A stretch of 64,000 nt of DNA from Sphingomonas changbaiensis NBRC 104936 (GCF_000974765.1 NZ_BBWU01000052.1:44366-108365), one strand, 5' to 3'. Counted from the first letter of the stretch, positions 18,289-27,400 are shown. Notes: generated from the sequence alone by a model not told the origin. Numbers and translations are program-made.

Positions 18289-18699
18289 ATGCTGAGCAGG
18301 ATCGATCCGCAGGCCCGCGCGGCCGCGGCGCAGCTTGTCCGCTACGTTGTGATCGGCGGCTTCGTCACCGCACTGGGCGCCGCGATCTATTATGGCTGCG
18401 CCGAGTTCCTCCACATCGAGCCGCTGATCGCCAACCTGATCGCGTTCATCGTCGGCGTGGTCATCGGCTATTTCCTGCACAGCCAGGTGAGCTTTCGCGG
18501 GCACGGCGCACGCGACGACCTGGCGCGGACCGGCGGGCGATTCATCGCCGTCAACCTGTTCGGCCTTACCCTCAATTCATTCTGGGTCTGGTCGCTGGTC
18601 CATTGGGCCCAGGGCCCCAATTGGTGGCCGATCGTCCCGATGGTCTTCGTGACTCCGCTGGCCACGTTCCTGATGCACCGCCACTGGACGTTCGGCTGA
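18289..18699 (+). CDS. GtrA family membrane protein (putative lipid-linked sugar flippase)
   Basis: A 136-residue protein with four hydrophobic segments: YVVIGGFVTALGAAIYYG, ANLIAFIVGVVIGYFLH, FIAVNLFGLTLNSFWVW, and VPMVFVTPLATFLMHRHWTF. The QLVRYVVIGG start, the GYFLHSQVSF loop and the terminal HRHWTF are GtrA family signatures. GtrA proteins are thought to flip undecaprenyl-phosphate-linked sugars, and are normally encoded beside a GtrB-type glycosyltransferase, which is true here although on the opposite strand. The 3' 123 bases overlap the 3' end of that glycosyltransferase gene. Confidence 0.92.
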   Translation: MLSRIDPQARAAAAQLVRYVVIGGFVTALGAAIYYGCAEFLHIEPLIANLIAFIVGVVIGYFLHSQVSFRGHGARDDLARTGGRFIAVNLFGLTLNSFWVWSLVHWAQGPNWWPIVPMVFVTPLATFLMHRHWTFG

Positions 18700-19668
18700 C
18701 GCATTGATGCCGAGCCGCGCCGGGCGCCCGCTCCGCGCGCCGCGGATGTCGGACACGATATAGAGCGGCCGCTGCTTGGACTGGCTGTAGAGCCGGCCCA
18801 GATATTCGCCCATCACGCCCAGCACGAACATCTGCACCGCGCCCAGGGCGACGACGACCAGCATCAGCGATGTCCAGCCCTCGACCGCCTTGCCCGAGAG
18901 CCAGCCGGCAAGGATGTAGACGATCAGCAGCAGCGAGCCGATCGACAGCAGCATGCCGGCATGGCTGGCGAGCTTCAGCGGCGTCGAGGAGAAGCTGGTC
19001 AGCGCGTCGAGCGCAAAGCGAAGCATCTTGCGGAACGGATAATTGGTCGTGCCCGCGAACCGTTCGTCGCGATCGTAAGGTAGTGGCACCTGCCGAAAGC
19101 CAAGCCACGCGACCATGCCGCGGATGAAGCGCGCCTGTTCCGGCATCGACAGGAACACATCGAGCGCGCGGCGGCTGATCAGGCGGAAATCGCCGGTGTC
19201 GACCGGAATGTTGGTGTCGGTCGCGCGCGACAGCAGCCGGTAGAACAGCTTGGCCGTTCCCCGCTTGAATGCCGTCTCACCGCCGCGCGTGCGCCTAAGG
19301 CCGTAGACGACGTCGGCCCCGGCAAGGTCCATCTCCCGCATCATTGCCGGCAGCAGCTCGGGCGGATCCTGCAGGTCCGCGTCGATGATCAGGATGCGAT
19401 CGCCGGCCGCGAGATCGAGCCCGGCCGTCAGTGCGAGCTGGTGGCCGTGGTTGCGCGACAGGTTCACGACCACGAGGTGCGGATCGCTCGCCGACAGCGC
19501 CTGCATGATCTGCCAGCTGGCGTCGCGCGAGCCGTCATTGACCAGCACGATCTCATGATCGGGCCCGACCGTCTCGTGCGCAGCGGCCGAGAGGCGGCGG
19601 TGCAGCTCGGGCAGGCACGCCTCTTCGTTGTAGCAGGGCACCACGATCGACAGCGCCGGCCGGTTCAT
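18577..19668 (-). CDS. Polyprenyl-phosphate glycosyltransferase, GT2 (GtrB/DPM1-like)
   Basis: A 363-residue enzyme loading a sugar onto undecaprenyl phosphate at the cytoplasmic face. Seen: GT2 start LSIVVPCYNEEACLPELHRR, VLVNDGSRDASW, NLSRNHGHQLALTAGLD, the metal-binding DADLQDPPEL, and YGLRRTRGGETAFKR; then two C-terminal membrane helices and GVMGEYLGRLYSQSKQRPLY. The start 19668 overlaps the upstream gene's stop (TCAT, minus ATGA). After about VSDIRGARSGRP the frame continues for some 45 residues (His/Arg/Pro rich, MDQRPDPE end) that lie antisense to gtrA. This tail is probably not part of the conserved fold. Confidence 0.92.
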   Translation of the reverse strand: MNRPALSIVVPCYNEEACLPELHRRLSAAAHETVGPDHEIVLVNDGSRDASWQIMQALSASDPHLVVVNLSRNHGHQLALTAGLDLAAGDRILIIDADLQDPPELLPAMMREMDLAGADVVYGLRRTRGGETAFKRGTAKLFYRLLSRATDTNIPVDTGDFRLISRRALDVFLSMPEQARFIRGMVAWLGFRQVPLPYDRDERFAGTTNYPFRKMLRFALDALTSFSSTPLKLASHAGMLLSIGSLLLIVYILAGWLSGKAVEGWTSLMLVVVALGAVQMFVLGVMGEYLGRLYSQSKQRPLYIVSDIRGARSGRPARLGINASAERPVAVHQERGQRSHEDHRDDRPPIGALGPMDQRPDPE

Positions 19669-21158
19669 TCGCTCTCCTTCCCGCGAAGGACACGATAGAG
19701 CGTCGAATGGCCGTTCGACCAGATGGGTTGGAGGTCCGGCGCACCGGCGCGCCCGTTCAACACCCAGACGTGATCGAATGCGGCCCGGTTGAACTCGCGC
19801 ACCGCCTGCTGAAGATCGGACCCTTCGCCGCGGCAATTCTTCGGATAGACGAGCTGCGACGGGTCGGTGCCGTAGCGCCCCACACCGGGCTTGATCACGG
19901 TCATCGCCTGCGCGCTGTCGACCGTCCACTGATCGTTGGTGAACGCATCGCGGCGGACGATTGCCAGTGCCGGCAAATGATCGAGCCGCTCGGTCGACCA
20001 AGCGTCGTGGCATGGCCGGACGACGAGCGACAGGACCGAAGCGCCCCGCGGCAGATGCTCGAGCGCGCGCAGCTCATCGCGATAGCTCCGATCGTACAGC
20101 GCAAAGCTGGTCGTCGTCGCAGCGAGCCTGACCGCGAAAAACGCGAGCGCGGCGACAGCAATCCATCTGCCCTCGCTTCGGATGGCGAGCAGCGCCAGCG
20201 CGCATGTGAACGGCAGCAGCCGCATGTCGGCATAGGCGGAGCCGACCGCCACCCGCGGCATGACGACGAAGATGGCGAGGCACAGCAACGCTGCGACGGC
20301 AAGCTTTGCGTCCATGCGGCGGAGGATCGCAGCGATGCCGATGATCAGCAGCAGTGCCCACGCGGAAGCGATGTCGAACAGCTGCCAGCGATCGCGGAGC
20401 AGCGTCGAAATCCAGAAGATCTTCGCGTGCCAGTTGAACCAGTCGAAGGTCGCCGCGGTCGGGGAATCGCTCCGAAGCAGCACCATCGGGATCAGCGGCA
20501 GCGCGAGCGCGACGCAGCTGAGGCCCGCGAAAAAGGCAGCGTGCGCGATCGTTTCGCCCTGCCGGCGACGGCGCACGATCTCGGTCCCGAACGCGCTCAG
20601 GCCGAGCAGACCCCAGCCGACCATGTGCGTCAGCCACAGCAGGCACGAGAGCGGGACGAACAGAACGGTGCGCAGCCGCGCTCGGCCGAGCCGCCCCAGC
20701 CGGATCCACAGCGCGAGCGCGTTCCAGGCGAAGGCCACGGACAGGGAGAAGTTCAGAAACCCGAACTGGAACGGGTAGGCATAGGCGAGCGGCAGCGCGA
20801 ACAGCGCCGTCGGCGGCACGCGGCCGTGCACTTCCCGCGCCGTCCACAGCATCCCGACGACGGTCAGCGGCGGAATAGCGAGCACGATCAGCTTGGTGCC
20901 GAGCTCGACCCCGAACAGCGTCCCCAGGGGCACGATCAGCAAATCGGCGCCGAGATTGCCGAGCAGCTTCCAGTGAAAGCTGAACGCCGCAGCCAGCGAC
21001 GGCACGCGATCGATCGCCAGCTCGACATGGTAGCGGCCCATATGGCCAAGCACATCGACCAGGGGCGGAACCTGCGGCCATACGAGCGGGACCGCCGCTG
21101 CCAGGGCCAGCAGCGCGATCATCCAGCGTCTGTCGAGAAGCTCCCCCCGGCCGGGCAT
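19665..21158 (-). CDS. Polytopic membrane protein, possible GT-C glycosyltransferase
   Basis: A 497-residue membrane protein with about 11 hydrophobic segments that I do not recognise by name. The first extracytoplasmic loop has QVPPLVDVLGHMGRYHVELA, with acidic and histidine residues where GT-C enzymes have their catalytic site, followed by AYPFQFGFLNFSLSVAFAWN. The soluble C-terminal region contains CHDAWSTERLDHLPALAIVR and FDHVWVLNGRAGAPDLQP. It is translationally coupled to the GT2 gene (4-base overlap) and begins 8 bases after the paralogous STT3-like gene's stop, so the three are one operon. An early extension upstream of ATG 21158 lies inside the neighbouring gene and is rejected. Confidence 0.7.
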   Translation of the reverse strand: MPGRGELLDRRWMIALLALAAAVPLVWPQVPPLVDVLGHMGRYHVELAIDRVPSLAAAFSFHWKLLGNLGADLLIVPLGTLFGVELGTKLIVLAIPPLTVVGMLWTAREVHGRVPPTALFALPLAYAYPFQFGFLNFSLSVAFAWNALALWIRLGRLGRARLRTVLFVPLSCLLWLTHMVGWGLLGLSAFGTEIVRRRRQGETIAHAAFFAGLSCVALALPLIPMVLLRSDSPTAATFDWFNWHAKIFWISTLLRDRWQLFDIASAWALLLIIGIAAILRRMDAKLAVAALLCLAIFVVMPRVAVGSAYADMRLLPFTCALALLAIRSEGRWIAVAALAFFAVRLAATTTSFALYDRSYRDELRALEHLPRGASVLSLVVRPCHDAWSTERLDHLPALAIVRRDAFTNDQWTVDSAQAMTVIKPGVGRYGTDPSQLVYPKNCRGEGSDLQQAVREFNRAAFDHVWVLNGRAGAPDLQPIWSNGHSTLYRVLRGKESE

Positions 21159-21166
21159 AGGCCCCC

Positions 21167-22879
21167 TTAGGGCTGGAGGCCCGGAGCGGCAATGGCGCGG
21201 ACGCGCCAAACCAGCAGATCGCTGCCGATCAGCGACACGGGTTCCAGCCAGTCCGGAGCGGCGCCGCCCAGCAGATGGGCGGCCAGGCCGCCGGGCTTCA
21301 CGAGCGGCGGCGGCAGCCCGCCGGTCGCGGTCGGGCACAGCGCGACATAGTCGATCGTCCACAGATTGGCTTGATAGCGCGCCTCATCCGGCGCCGACCG
21401 GAAGAACTCGGCCAGCGCGCGATTGCCCTGAACATTGCGGTGATAGGGACCGGCAAGGGCGCGGTGCTGGGTGCGGCCGATCAAATATGCGCTCAACTTC
21501 ATCGGCGCGGCGAACGTGCCGGTGTCGAGCCGGCCGAGCGCCGCCAAAGTCTCCCTGCTCGTGCAGCTTGCGGCAGCAGCATCGGGACGGGGCCCCGTCG
21601 CGGCACCGAGCGTCTGCCACACAAGCCCCGCCGAAAGCAGCCAAGCGGCGGTGAGCAGGGCGACGCCGCGTCCGTGCACGCGCTCCAGCCATTGCGCGGC
21701 CACCGGGGCGGCGAAGGCGGCCGCGAACCACGCGACGCGCAATTGCACGATCGAGGTCGCGATCGCGACGACGATGATCGCGCCGAGCAGCAGCCACTCA
21801 GGCCGGCGCTCGGCCGCCCGCACGACGAACACGCCAGCGACCCCGAGCGCGATCAGAGGCAGGCCGAGAAAGGCCAGCGCGCGACCCAAGGGCTGCTGCA
21901 GCAATCCGCCATATTCGCCGACCTGATCCGGCCATGCCTGCGCGACCAGCGGGTCGGCCGGGCCATAGGGGCTGGCGAGGCAGGCCGGCGCTGCGAGCCA
22001 GATCGCCGCCAGCGCCAGAGCCGCCACCGCCGCCGCGGCGCCGATCCGCCAGCGCCGATCTGGCAGGCGCGGCGTCAGCCCGCCGAGCATAAGCCAGGCG
22101 CCGCCGCCGATCAGCATCGCGGCGAACAGCGGCGGGGTGAAGCCGTCGCAGCGATCGGCGGGCCAGACTTCCGGGCGCAGCAGTGCAAATCCCGCCAGCG
22201 CGGCCGCGACCAGCCCCAGCCCGAAACCGCCGACCCTTCGCCGGTCACCGATCCAAAGCCCCGCCACCCACAGCATCGCCGCAGCGATCACCGGCACTGT
22301 CTCGACGCCCACCAGCAGGCTTGCTCCGGCGGCCGCGCCGGCAAGGAAAGAACGCCTGTCGAGCAGCGCCAGGACCATCGCCTCGACCAGCACGACCTGC
22401 AGCCCGTGATGATCGATCCGGCCCGGTGCGAACAGCGCGACCGCCGGGAAGGCAAGCGCGGCGAGTGCGACGGCCGGCGCGGCCGTCCGCTCGCCGCCGA
22501 GCCGGGTCGCGAGGGCACCGGCGAGCAGCAGGTCGAGGAAGAACAGCAGCTCCGGCCAGAAGATCACCGCCGCGATCTCGGCGCGCGCCGGGCCCATCAG
22601 CGGCGACAGCAGGCGCACGATCAGCGCCGGCACGATGTCGGGCAGCCGCGACCAATGCATCGGCGTGCCGCCCGGCGGCCCGAGCCGCGCCTGCACCAGA
22701 TCGCCAAAGCCCTGCCCGTCGATCCAGTCGCGGATCTGCGCGAGCCGCACCATGTCGTCCGGCTCCGGCAGCCTCAGCGCAGCGAGGTCGGCCCGGCCAA
22801 GCAGGGCCCACCATGCCGTCATCAGCACGGTCAAGATCAGCGCAAGCGGGAGGATCGGCGCAGGCCGGGCGGAGGTCAT
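21167..22879 (-). CDS. Polytopic GT-C fold protein, STT3/PglB-like (copy 2)
   Basis: A 570-residue inner-membrane protein with about 12 hydrophobic segments, paralogous to the gene at 15680-17452. Shared landmarks in the same order: acidic first loop (LPEPDDMVRLAQIRDWIDGQ), MHWSRLPDIVPALIVRLLSP, PGRIDHHGLQVVLVEAM, and in the soluble tail ALAGPYHRNVQGNRAL. These resemble the metal- and acceptor-binding loops of STT3-type transferases. The chosen ATG at 22879 starts directly in the TM1 signal anchor; the upstream in-frame sequence is palindromic repeat. First gene of the operon leading through the 497-residue protein to GT2. Confidence 0.65.
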   Translation of the reverse strand: MTSARPAPILPLALILTVLMTAWWALLGRADLAALRLPEPDDMVRLAQIRDWIDGQGFGDLVQARLGPPGGTPMHWSRLPDIVPALIVRLLSPLMGPARAEIAAVIFWPELLFFLDLLLAGALATRLGGERTAAPAVALAALAFPAVALFAPGRIDHHGLQVVLVEAMVLALLDRRSFLAGAAAGASLLVGVETVPVIAAAMLWVAGLWIGDRRRVGGFGLGLVAAALAGFALLRPEVWPADRCDGFTPPLFAAMLIGGGAWLMLGGLTPRLPDRRWRIGAAAAVAALALAAIWLAAPACLASPYGPADPLVAQAWPDQVGEYGGLLQQPLGRALAFLGLPLIALGVAGVFVVRAAERRPEWLLLGAIIVVAIATSIVQLRVAWFAAAFAAPVAAQWLERVHGRGVALLTAAWLLSAGLVWQTLGAATGPRPDAAAASCTSRETLAALGRLDTGTFAAPMKLSAYLIGRTQHRALAGPYHRNVQGNRALAEFFRSAPDEARYQANLWTIDYVALCPTATGGLPPPLVKPGGLAAHLLGGAAPDWLEPVSLIGSDLLVWRVRAIAAPGLQP

Positions 22880-22895
22880 CGAGTGCTGCTTACAA

Positions 22896-23105
22896 GCTCC
22901 TCCCCGGAACGGGGAGGGGGGCCGTTTCCGCGCAGCGGAAATGGTGGAGGGGCCGCAGCGCAGCGAGGATGCCGCACCTCCGCTTCGCTCACGGGCTGCC
23001 TTGCAGCCGGGCTCCGCGGCTGCAGCTTGCCCCCGGCAAGCTACAGATCGCTGCTCCGGCCCCTCCACCATGCTTCGCATGGTCCCCCTCCCCGTTCCGG
23101 GGAGG
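22896..23105. repeat. Family A inverted repeat between argG and the STT3-like gene
   Basis: Outer arms GCTCCTCCCCGGAACGGGGA at the left end and CCCCCTCCCCGTTCCGGGGA at the right end, inner hairpins TTTCCGCGCAGCGGAAA (left) and CCATGCTTCGCATGG (right), each flanked by GGTGGAGGGGCC or its complement. The centre carries GC-rich inverted pieces such as GCAGCCGGGCTCCGCGGCTG. It fills nearly the whole spacer, and no gene lies in it. Confidence 0.8.
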
Positions 23106-23115
23106 ATTTAGAAAC

Positions 23116-24339
23116 TTATCGATCCCGCCGGCCCAACAGCCTCAGTCGCAGTGCGTTCAGCTTGATGAAGCCTTCGGCGTCGCGCTGATCATAGGCGCCC
23201 ATATCGTCTTCGAACGTGACGATGTCGGTCGAATAGAGATTGAACTTCACGTCCGCCTTGCGACCGACCACCCAGGCCGAGCCCTTGTAGAGCTTCATCC
23301 GCACGGTGCCGGTCACGTTCTTCTGGCTGTGGTCGATCCCGGCCTGCAGCATCTCGCGCTCCGGCGAGAACCAGAAGCCGTTGTAAACCAGCGCTGCATA
23401 GTGCGGCATCATCTCGTCCTTCAGCCGCGTCGCGCCGCGGTCCAGCGTCAGCTGCTCGATGCCGCGATGCGCGAGGTGCAGGATCGTGCCGCCCGGCGTC
23501 TCGTACATGCCGCGCGATTTCATGCCGACGAAGCGGTTTTCGACCAGGTCCAGCCGGCCGATGCCGTGGGTCCGGCCATAGTCGTTGAGCTTTTCAAGCA
23601 GCGCCGCCGGCCCGAGGGCCTCACCGTTCACTCCGACCGGGTCGCCATGCTCGAAGTCGATCGTGATATATTCGGGCGTGTCGGGCGCGTCCTCCGGATT
23701 GACGGTCCGCGAATAGACATAGTCGGGCACTTCCTCCCACGGATCCTCCAGCACTTTGCCTTCGGAGGAGGTGTGGAGCAGGTTCGCGTCGGTCGAGAAC
23801 GGTGCCTCGCCGCGCTTGTCCCGCGGGATCGGGATCTGGTGCTGTTCGGCGAACTCGATCAGTCGCGTGCGGCTGGTCAGGTCCCATTCGCGCCACGGAG
23901 CGATCACCTTGATATCGGGCGCAAGCGCATAATAGCCGAGCTCGAACCGCACCTGGTCATTGCCCTTGCCAGTCGCGCCATGGGCCACCGTGTCGGCGCC
24001 GACCTGACGCGCGATCTCGATCTGGCGCTTGGCGATCAGCGGCCGCGCGATCGAGGTGCCGAGCAGATACTGGCCCTCGTAGACCGCGTTCGCCCGCATC
24101 ATCGGGAAGACGTAATCCCGGACGAACTCGTCACGCAGATCGTCGATGAAGATGTGCTCGGGCTTGACGCCCATCAGCAGCGCCTTCTGCCGCGCCGGCT
24201 CCAGTTCCTCGCCCTGGCCCAGATCGGCGGTGAACGTCACCACCTCGCAGTCATAGGTCTGCTGCAGCCATTTCAGAATCACGCTCGTGTCCAGCCCGCC
24301 CGAGAAAGCGAGCACGACCCGGTTCACCTTGCTTGCCAT
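23116..24339 (-). CDS. argG: Argininosuccinate synthase
   Basis: Cytoplasmic enzyme joining citrulline and aspartate with ATP, the penultimate step of arginine synthesis. 407 residues. Seen: N-type pyrophosphatase P-loop [29 protein letters not shown], the substrate-binding [11 protein letters not shown], and the C-terminal GYVxY-like region [16 protein letters not shown]. Length and motif order match the family throughout. Start ATG 24339. It stands alone, with the repeat downstream and the cfa gene upstream, apart from argB at 12907. Confidence 0.97.
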   Translation of the reverse strand: MASKVNRVVLAFSGGLDTSVILKWLQQTYDCEVVTFTADLGQGEELEPARQKALLMGVKPEHIFIDDLRDEFVRDYVFPMMRANAVYEGQYLLGTSIARPLIAKRQIEIARQVGADTVAHGATGKGNDQVRFELGYYALAPDIKVIAPWREWDLTSRTRLIEFAEQHQIPIPRDKRGEAPFSTDANLLHTSSEGKVLEDPWEEVPDYVYSRTVNPEDAPDTPEYITIDFEHGDPVGVNGEALGPAALLEKLNDYGRTHGIGRLDLVENRFVGMKSRGMYETPGGTILHLAHRGIEQLTLDRGATRLKDEMMPHYAALVYNGFWFSPEREMLQAGIDHSQKNVTGTVRMKLYKGSAWVVGRKADVKFNLYSTDIVTFEDDMGAYDQRDAEGFIKLNALRLRLLGRRDR

Positions 24340-24406
24340 TTGCGCCGAATCTCCGTTCCGCGGCGCGGCCTATGCGCAATGAAAACCGGGTGCAAGAAGA
24401 GCGCGA

Positions 24407-25684
24407 TCAGCCGAACCGGCGTCGGCCGACGGATTCCATGTCGAGTTCGGCCTCGGCCTGGCGGCGCAGCGACGCTTCGGCATCGGCCAGATAGTCGCGC
24501 GTGATCGGCAACGTGCGGCGGTCGCGGATATACTGGACCTGGTAATTGCACATGCCGCCATATTCGAACGAGATCAGCGCGCCGGCGAGATAGAACTCCC
24601 ACATGCGGAAGAACCGCGCGTCGTACAGCGCCTCGATCTCGGCCCGGTGCGCGAGGGTGCGATCGTACCAGGCCTTCAACGTGTAGGCATAATGCAGGCG
24701 CAGCGTCTCGAGGTCGGACGCGATCAGCCGCGCCGTCTCGCTCGCGCTCACGATCTCGCTCAGCGCCGGAATATAGCCGCCGGGGAAAATGTACTTGGCG
24801 GTCCAGCGGTCGGTCGTGCTGGGGCCGCCCATCCGGCCGATGGTGTGCAGCAGCATCACCCCGTCTTCGGCGAGCAGATTCCGGCAATGCCGGAAAAAGG
24901 TCCGATAGTGCGGCGGGCCGACATGCTCGAACATGCCGACCGACACGATGCGGTCGAACTGCCCCGTCACGGCGCGGTAGTCGAGCAGCTCGAACCGGAC
25001 GCGATCGGCGACCCCGGCCTCCTCCGCGCGGCGGCGGGCGACCCTGAGCTGCTGCTCGCTGAGCGTAATGCCCAGGACATCCACGTCGGCCATGCGATTG
25101 AGGTAGAGCGCCATGCCGCCCCAGCCGCAGCCGATGTCGAGCACCTTCAGCCCGGGCCGCAGCGCCAGTTTGGCGGCGATATGGGCCTTCTTGTCGGCCT
25201 GCGCCTGTTCCAGGCTGTTCGCAGGATCGGTGAAATAGGCGCAACTGTATTGCCGGTCCGCGTCGAGGAACAGGTCATACAGCCGGTCCGACAAGTCGTA
25301 ATGATGCGCGACGTTGCGCTTTGACCGGCGCGACCAATTCAGCCGGTCCAGGCGTCCGTGCAGGTCCATCGCCGCGCGCCGCAACGGGTTGGGAGGCTGA
25401 AGCTCCCCGCCACGTTCGAACGGCTGGCTGCCGCGGATGATGCGCATCAGATCGAGCAGGGTGCCGCGCTCGACGATCAGGCCGCCGTCCATATAGGCCT
25501 CGCCGGCGCCGAGCCGTGGCATGCGCGCGATCCGCCTGGGCGTCGCCTTGTCCGCGAAACGCAACGTCACCGGCCGCACTGCCGGATCGGGCGTTCCGAA
25601 CGTTCGGGTCCGTCCATCCGCGTAAATGACTGTCAATTCGCCGCGCTTGACGACGCGTTTCAGCATTGCATCGAGGAGAGCCAT
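24407..25684 (-). CDS. cfa: Cyclopropane-fatty-acyl-phospholipid synthase
   Basis: A 425-residue SAM-dependent enzyme adding a methylene bridge across double bonds of membrane phospholipid acyl chains. Seen: N-terminal lipid-binding region (GAGEAYMDGGLIVERGTLLD), HHYDLSDRLYDLFLD, QYSCAYFTD, motif I VLDIGCGWGGMALYL, GITLSEQQL, VSVGMFEHVG, and the iron-like/bicarbonate motif regions FPGGYIP and EFYLAGALISFEYG. The conserved Cys in SCAYF and Glu in FEHVG are present. ATG 25684 is preferred to a start 12 codons upstream. No clear ribosome-binding site is visible. Confidence 0.95.
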   Translation of the reverse strand: MALLDAMLKRVVKRGELTVIYADGRTRTFGTPDPAVRPVTLRFADKATPRRIARMPRLGAGEAYMDGGLIVERGTLLDLMRIIRGSQPFERGGELQPPNPLRRAAMDLHGRLDRLNWSRRSKRNVAHHYDLSDRLYDLFLDADRQYSCAYFTDPANSLEQAQADKKAHIAAKLALRPGLKVLDIGCGWGGMALYLNRMADVDVLGITLSEQQLRVARRRAEEAGVADRVRFELLDYRAVTGQFDRIVSVGMFEHVGPPHYRTFFRHCRNLLAEDGVMLLHTIGRMGGPSTTDRWTAKYIFPGGYIPALSEIVSASETARLIASDLETLRLHYAYTLKAWYDRTLAHRAEIEALYDARFFRMWEFYLAGALISFEYGGMCNYQVQYIRDRRTLPITRDYLADAEASLRRQAEAELDMESVGRRRFG

Positions 25685-25729
25685 CGATGGCGAAACGCTG
25701 ACGAAACGAATTGGTCGCACGAACCCAGA

Positions 25730-26482
25730 TTAAATTCCGGCGTACCATTCGTAGTCAGTCGTATCCTCCCAGAACCCGCCCTTGCCGCCACGGATGCGCC
25801 GCAGATCGTCGACGGCTTCGACCCGCATGACGAACTTCGCATGCTTGTAGCCGAGCTGCCGTTCGATCCTAAGGCGAAGCGGCGCACCGTGCCCGACCGT
25901 CAGCAGGTGATCGTTCATGCCCCAGGCCAGGATCGTCTGCGGGTGAAAGGCATCGACCAGGTCGATCGACTCGTAATAGGGCGCGCCGCCGATCAGGTCG
26001 GCGCAGTGGAAGACGATATAGCGCGCGTTCGGGCGCAATCCGGCCTGGTCCAGCACCAGTTTCAGCGGAACGCCGTGCCATTTGCCGATCGCGCTCCAGC
26101 CCTCCACGCAATCATGTCGCGTGATCTGGGTGCGGGCCGGCATGCTGCGGATCTGCGCCAGCGACAGCGCGAGCGGATGCCGGACGAGTCCGTCGACCTG
26201 AAGCCGCCAGTTCGCGAACGCGCTGTCGACATGCGCCTGATACTCGGGTGTCCCCGGATTGGTGGAGCCGTTGGTCCGAAAAATGGGGCTCATCTGATCG
26301 GGCCGGTATTCGCGGGCGAGCGCCATCCGATCGGTCAACGATCGCTGCAGGAAGCGGTGCGCGTCTTCGCCCGAGAACAGGATTTTCGGAAAAGCCGGGT
26401 TCTCGCCGAGCCTGTCGCACCCGCCGAGCAAGCCGCTCGCGGCGGCGATCCCGCCGATCAGCTTGCGCCGGGTAACGATCAT
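25730..26482 (-). CDS. MsrP/YedY-like molybdopterin oxidoreductase
   Basis: A 250-residue exported molybdenum enzyme of the sulfite oxidase/YedY fold. Seen: twin-arginine signal TRRKLIGGIAAASGLLGG followed by a Cys (possible lipidation), then the molybdenum-ligand region TRHDCVEGWSAIGKWHGVPL with Cys125, and downstream GAPLRLRIERQLGYKHAKFV, typical of the family. It is shorter than E. coli MsrP (about 334 residues). The start follows GAGGAACG and overlaps the cytochrome b gene (26479-26482), so the heme protein is its likely electron donor. MsrP repairs periplasmic methionine sulfoxide; here the substrate is not established. Confidence 0.85.
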   Translation of the reverse strand: MIVTRRKLIGGIAAASGLLGGCDRLGENPAFPKILFSGEDAHRFLQRSLTDRMALAREYRPDQMSPIFRTNGSTNPGTPEYQAHVDSAFANWRLQVDGLVRHPLALSLAQIRSMPARTQITRHDCVEGWSAIGKWHGVPLKLVLDQAGLRPNARYIVFHCADLIGGAPYYESIDLVDAFHPQTILAWGMNDHLLTVGHGAPLRLRIERQLGYKHAKFVMRVEAVDDLRRIRGGKGGFWEDTTDYEWYAGI

Positions 26483-27333
26483 CGTTCCTCCCCCGCCGGC
26501 ACGCGCAGCCAGCCGCTGATCATGCCGCGGACGCCGTTCAGCGGGCCGGCCAGCAGCACCAGCACCAGGTGGACCAGAATGAACAACAGGATCAGCGAGG
26601 CCACGATGAAATGGATCGAGCGCGCCGACTGGCGGCCGCCGAACAGGTCCAGCATCCACGGCCAGGCCGCGTCCATCCCGGGCGACATCGTCAGGCCGGT
26701 GAAGATTGCGAGCGGGATCAGCACGAAGATGACGATGAGGTAGCTGAGCTTCTGGAGGATGTTGAACCCGCCCGGATCGTCGGGATTGTCGAAGCGGAGC
26801 TTCAGATGCTCGACCACGTCATGCCACAGATTGGCCGGCCCGACCTCGCGCCATTTCAGCAGGAAATCCTTCTGGATATGGCGGTTGAACAGGCTGGCGA
26901 TCAGGAAGAACAGCAGCCCGAAGGCAAGCACCAGCGCGAACGTCAGATGCCAGCGCCGTGCATGCGCGAGATCATAGCCGGACGGGATCGTCGCCCAATA
27001 AGGGAAGGCATTATTGCGGATCGAGCCGTCCTTGTCCTCCCAGCGGCCGAGCACGCCATCAGTGTCGAAGCGGCGATCGCCGAGCTTCAGATAGCCGCCG
27101 CGATCGTCGGCGCTGATCTCGAGCCAGGCCCGATCGAAATTGGCGCCATACTGGCCCCAGTAAAGCCGTGGATGCGCGTTGAAGATCATCGCGCCGCTCA
27201 TCAGCAGCACGAAGATCGTCACCGCGTTCACCCAATGCCAGATTCGGGTGCCGAGCGTGTGGCGATAGATGAGGCGCGTGCGTTCCGGCTCGACCCGGTC
27301 GATCCCGCGTTCGTCCAACGCCTCGCCGTCCAT
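26479..27333 (-). CDS. Cytochrome b (b561/FdhI-type) partner of the molybdoprotein
   Basis: A 284-residue four-helix membrane cytochrome b. Helices with candidate heme ligands: RIWHWVNAVTIFVLLMSGAM, RRWHLTFALVLAFGLLFFLI, ILQKLSYLIVIFVLIPLAIF, and SIHFIVASLILLFILVHLVL. The histidines in IWHWVN, RRWH, SIHF and LVHL fit two b hemes. A soluble loop of about 55 residues follows TM1 (YWGQYGANFDRAW...). It resembles formate-dehydrogenase gamma or cytochrome b561 rather than the six-helix MsrQ/YedZ. The stop overlaps the molybdoprotein start, so quinol-derived electrons are probably passed to it. Confidence 0.88.
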   Translation of the reverse strand: MDGEALDERGIDRVEPERTRLIYRHTLGTRIWHWVNAVTIFVLLMSGAMIFNAHPRLYWGQYGANFDRAWLEISADDRGGYLKLGDRRFDTDGVLGRWEDKDGSIRNNAFPYWATIPSGYDLAHARRWHLTFALVLAFGLLFFLIASLFNRHIQKDFLLKWREVGPANLWHDVVEHLKLRFDNPDDPGGFNILQKLSYLIVIFVLIPLAIFTGLTMSPGMDAAWPWMLDLFGGRQSARSIHFIVASLILLFILVHLVLVLLAGPLNGVRGMISGWLRVPAGEER

Positions 27334-27400
27334 CAGCGCCTCCCGCGACCGCCCGTCTTATGCAGCAGAGATACGGTCGCGGAAAGGTTTCGGTTGCAGG

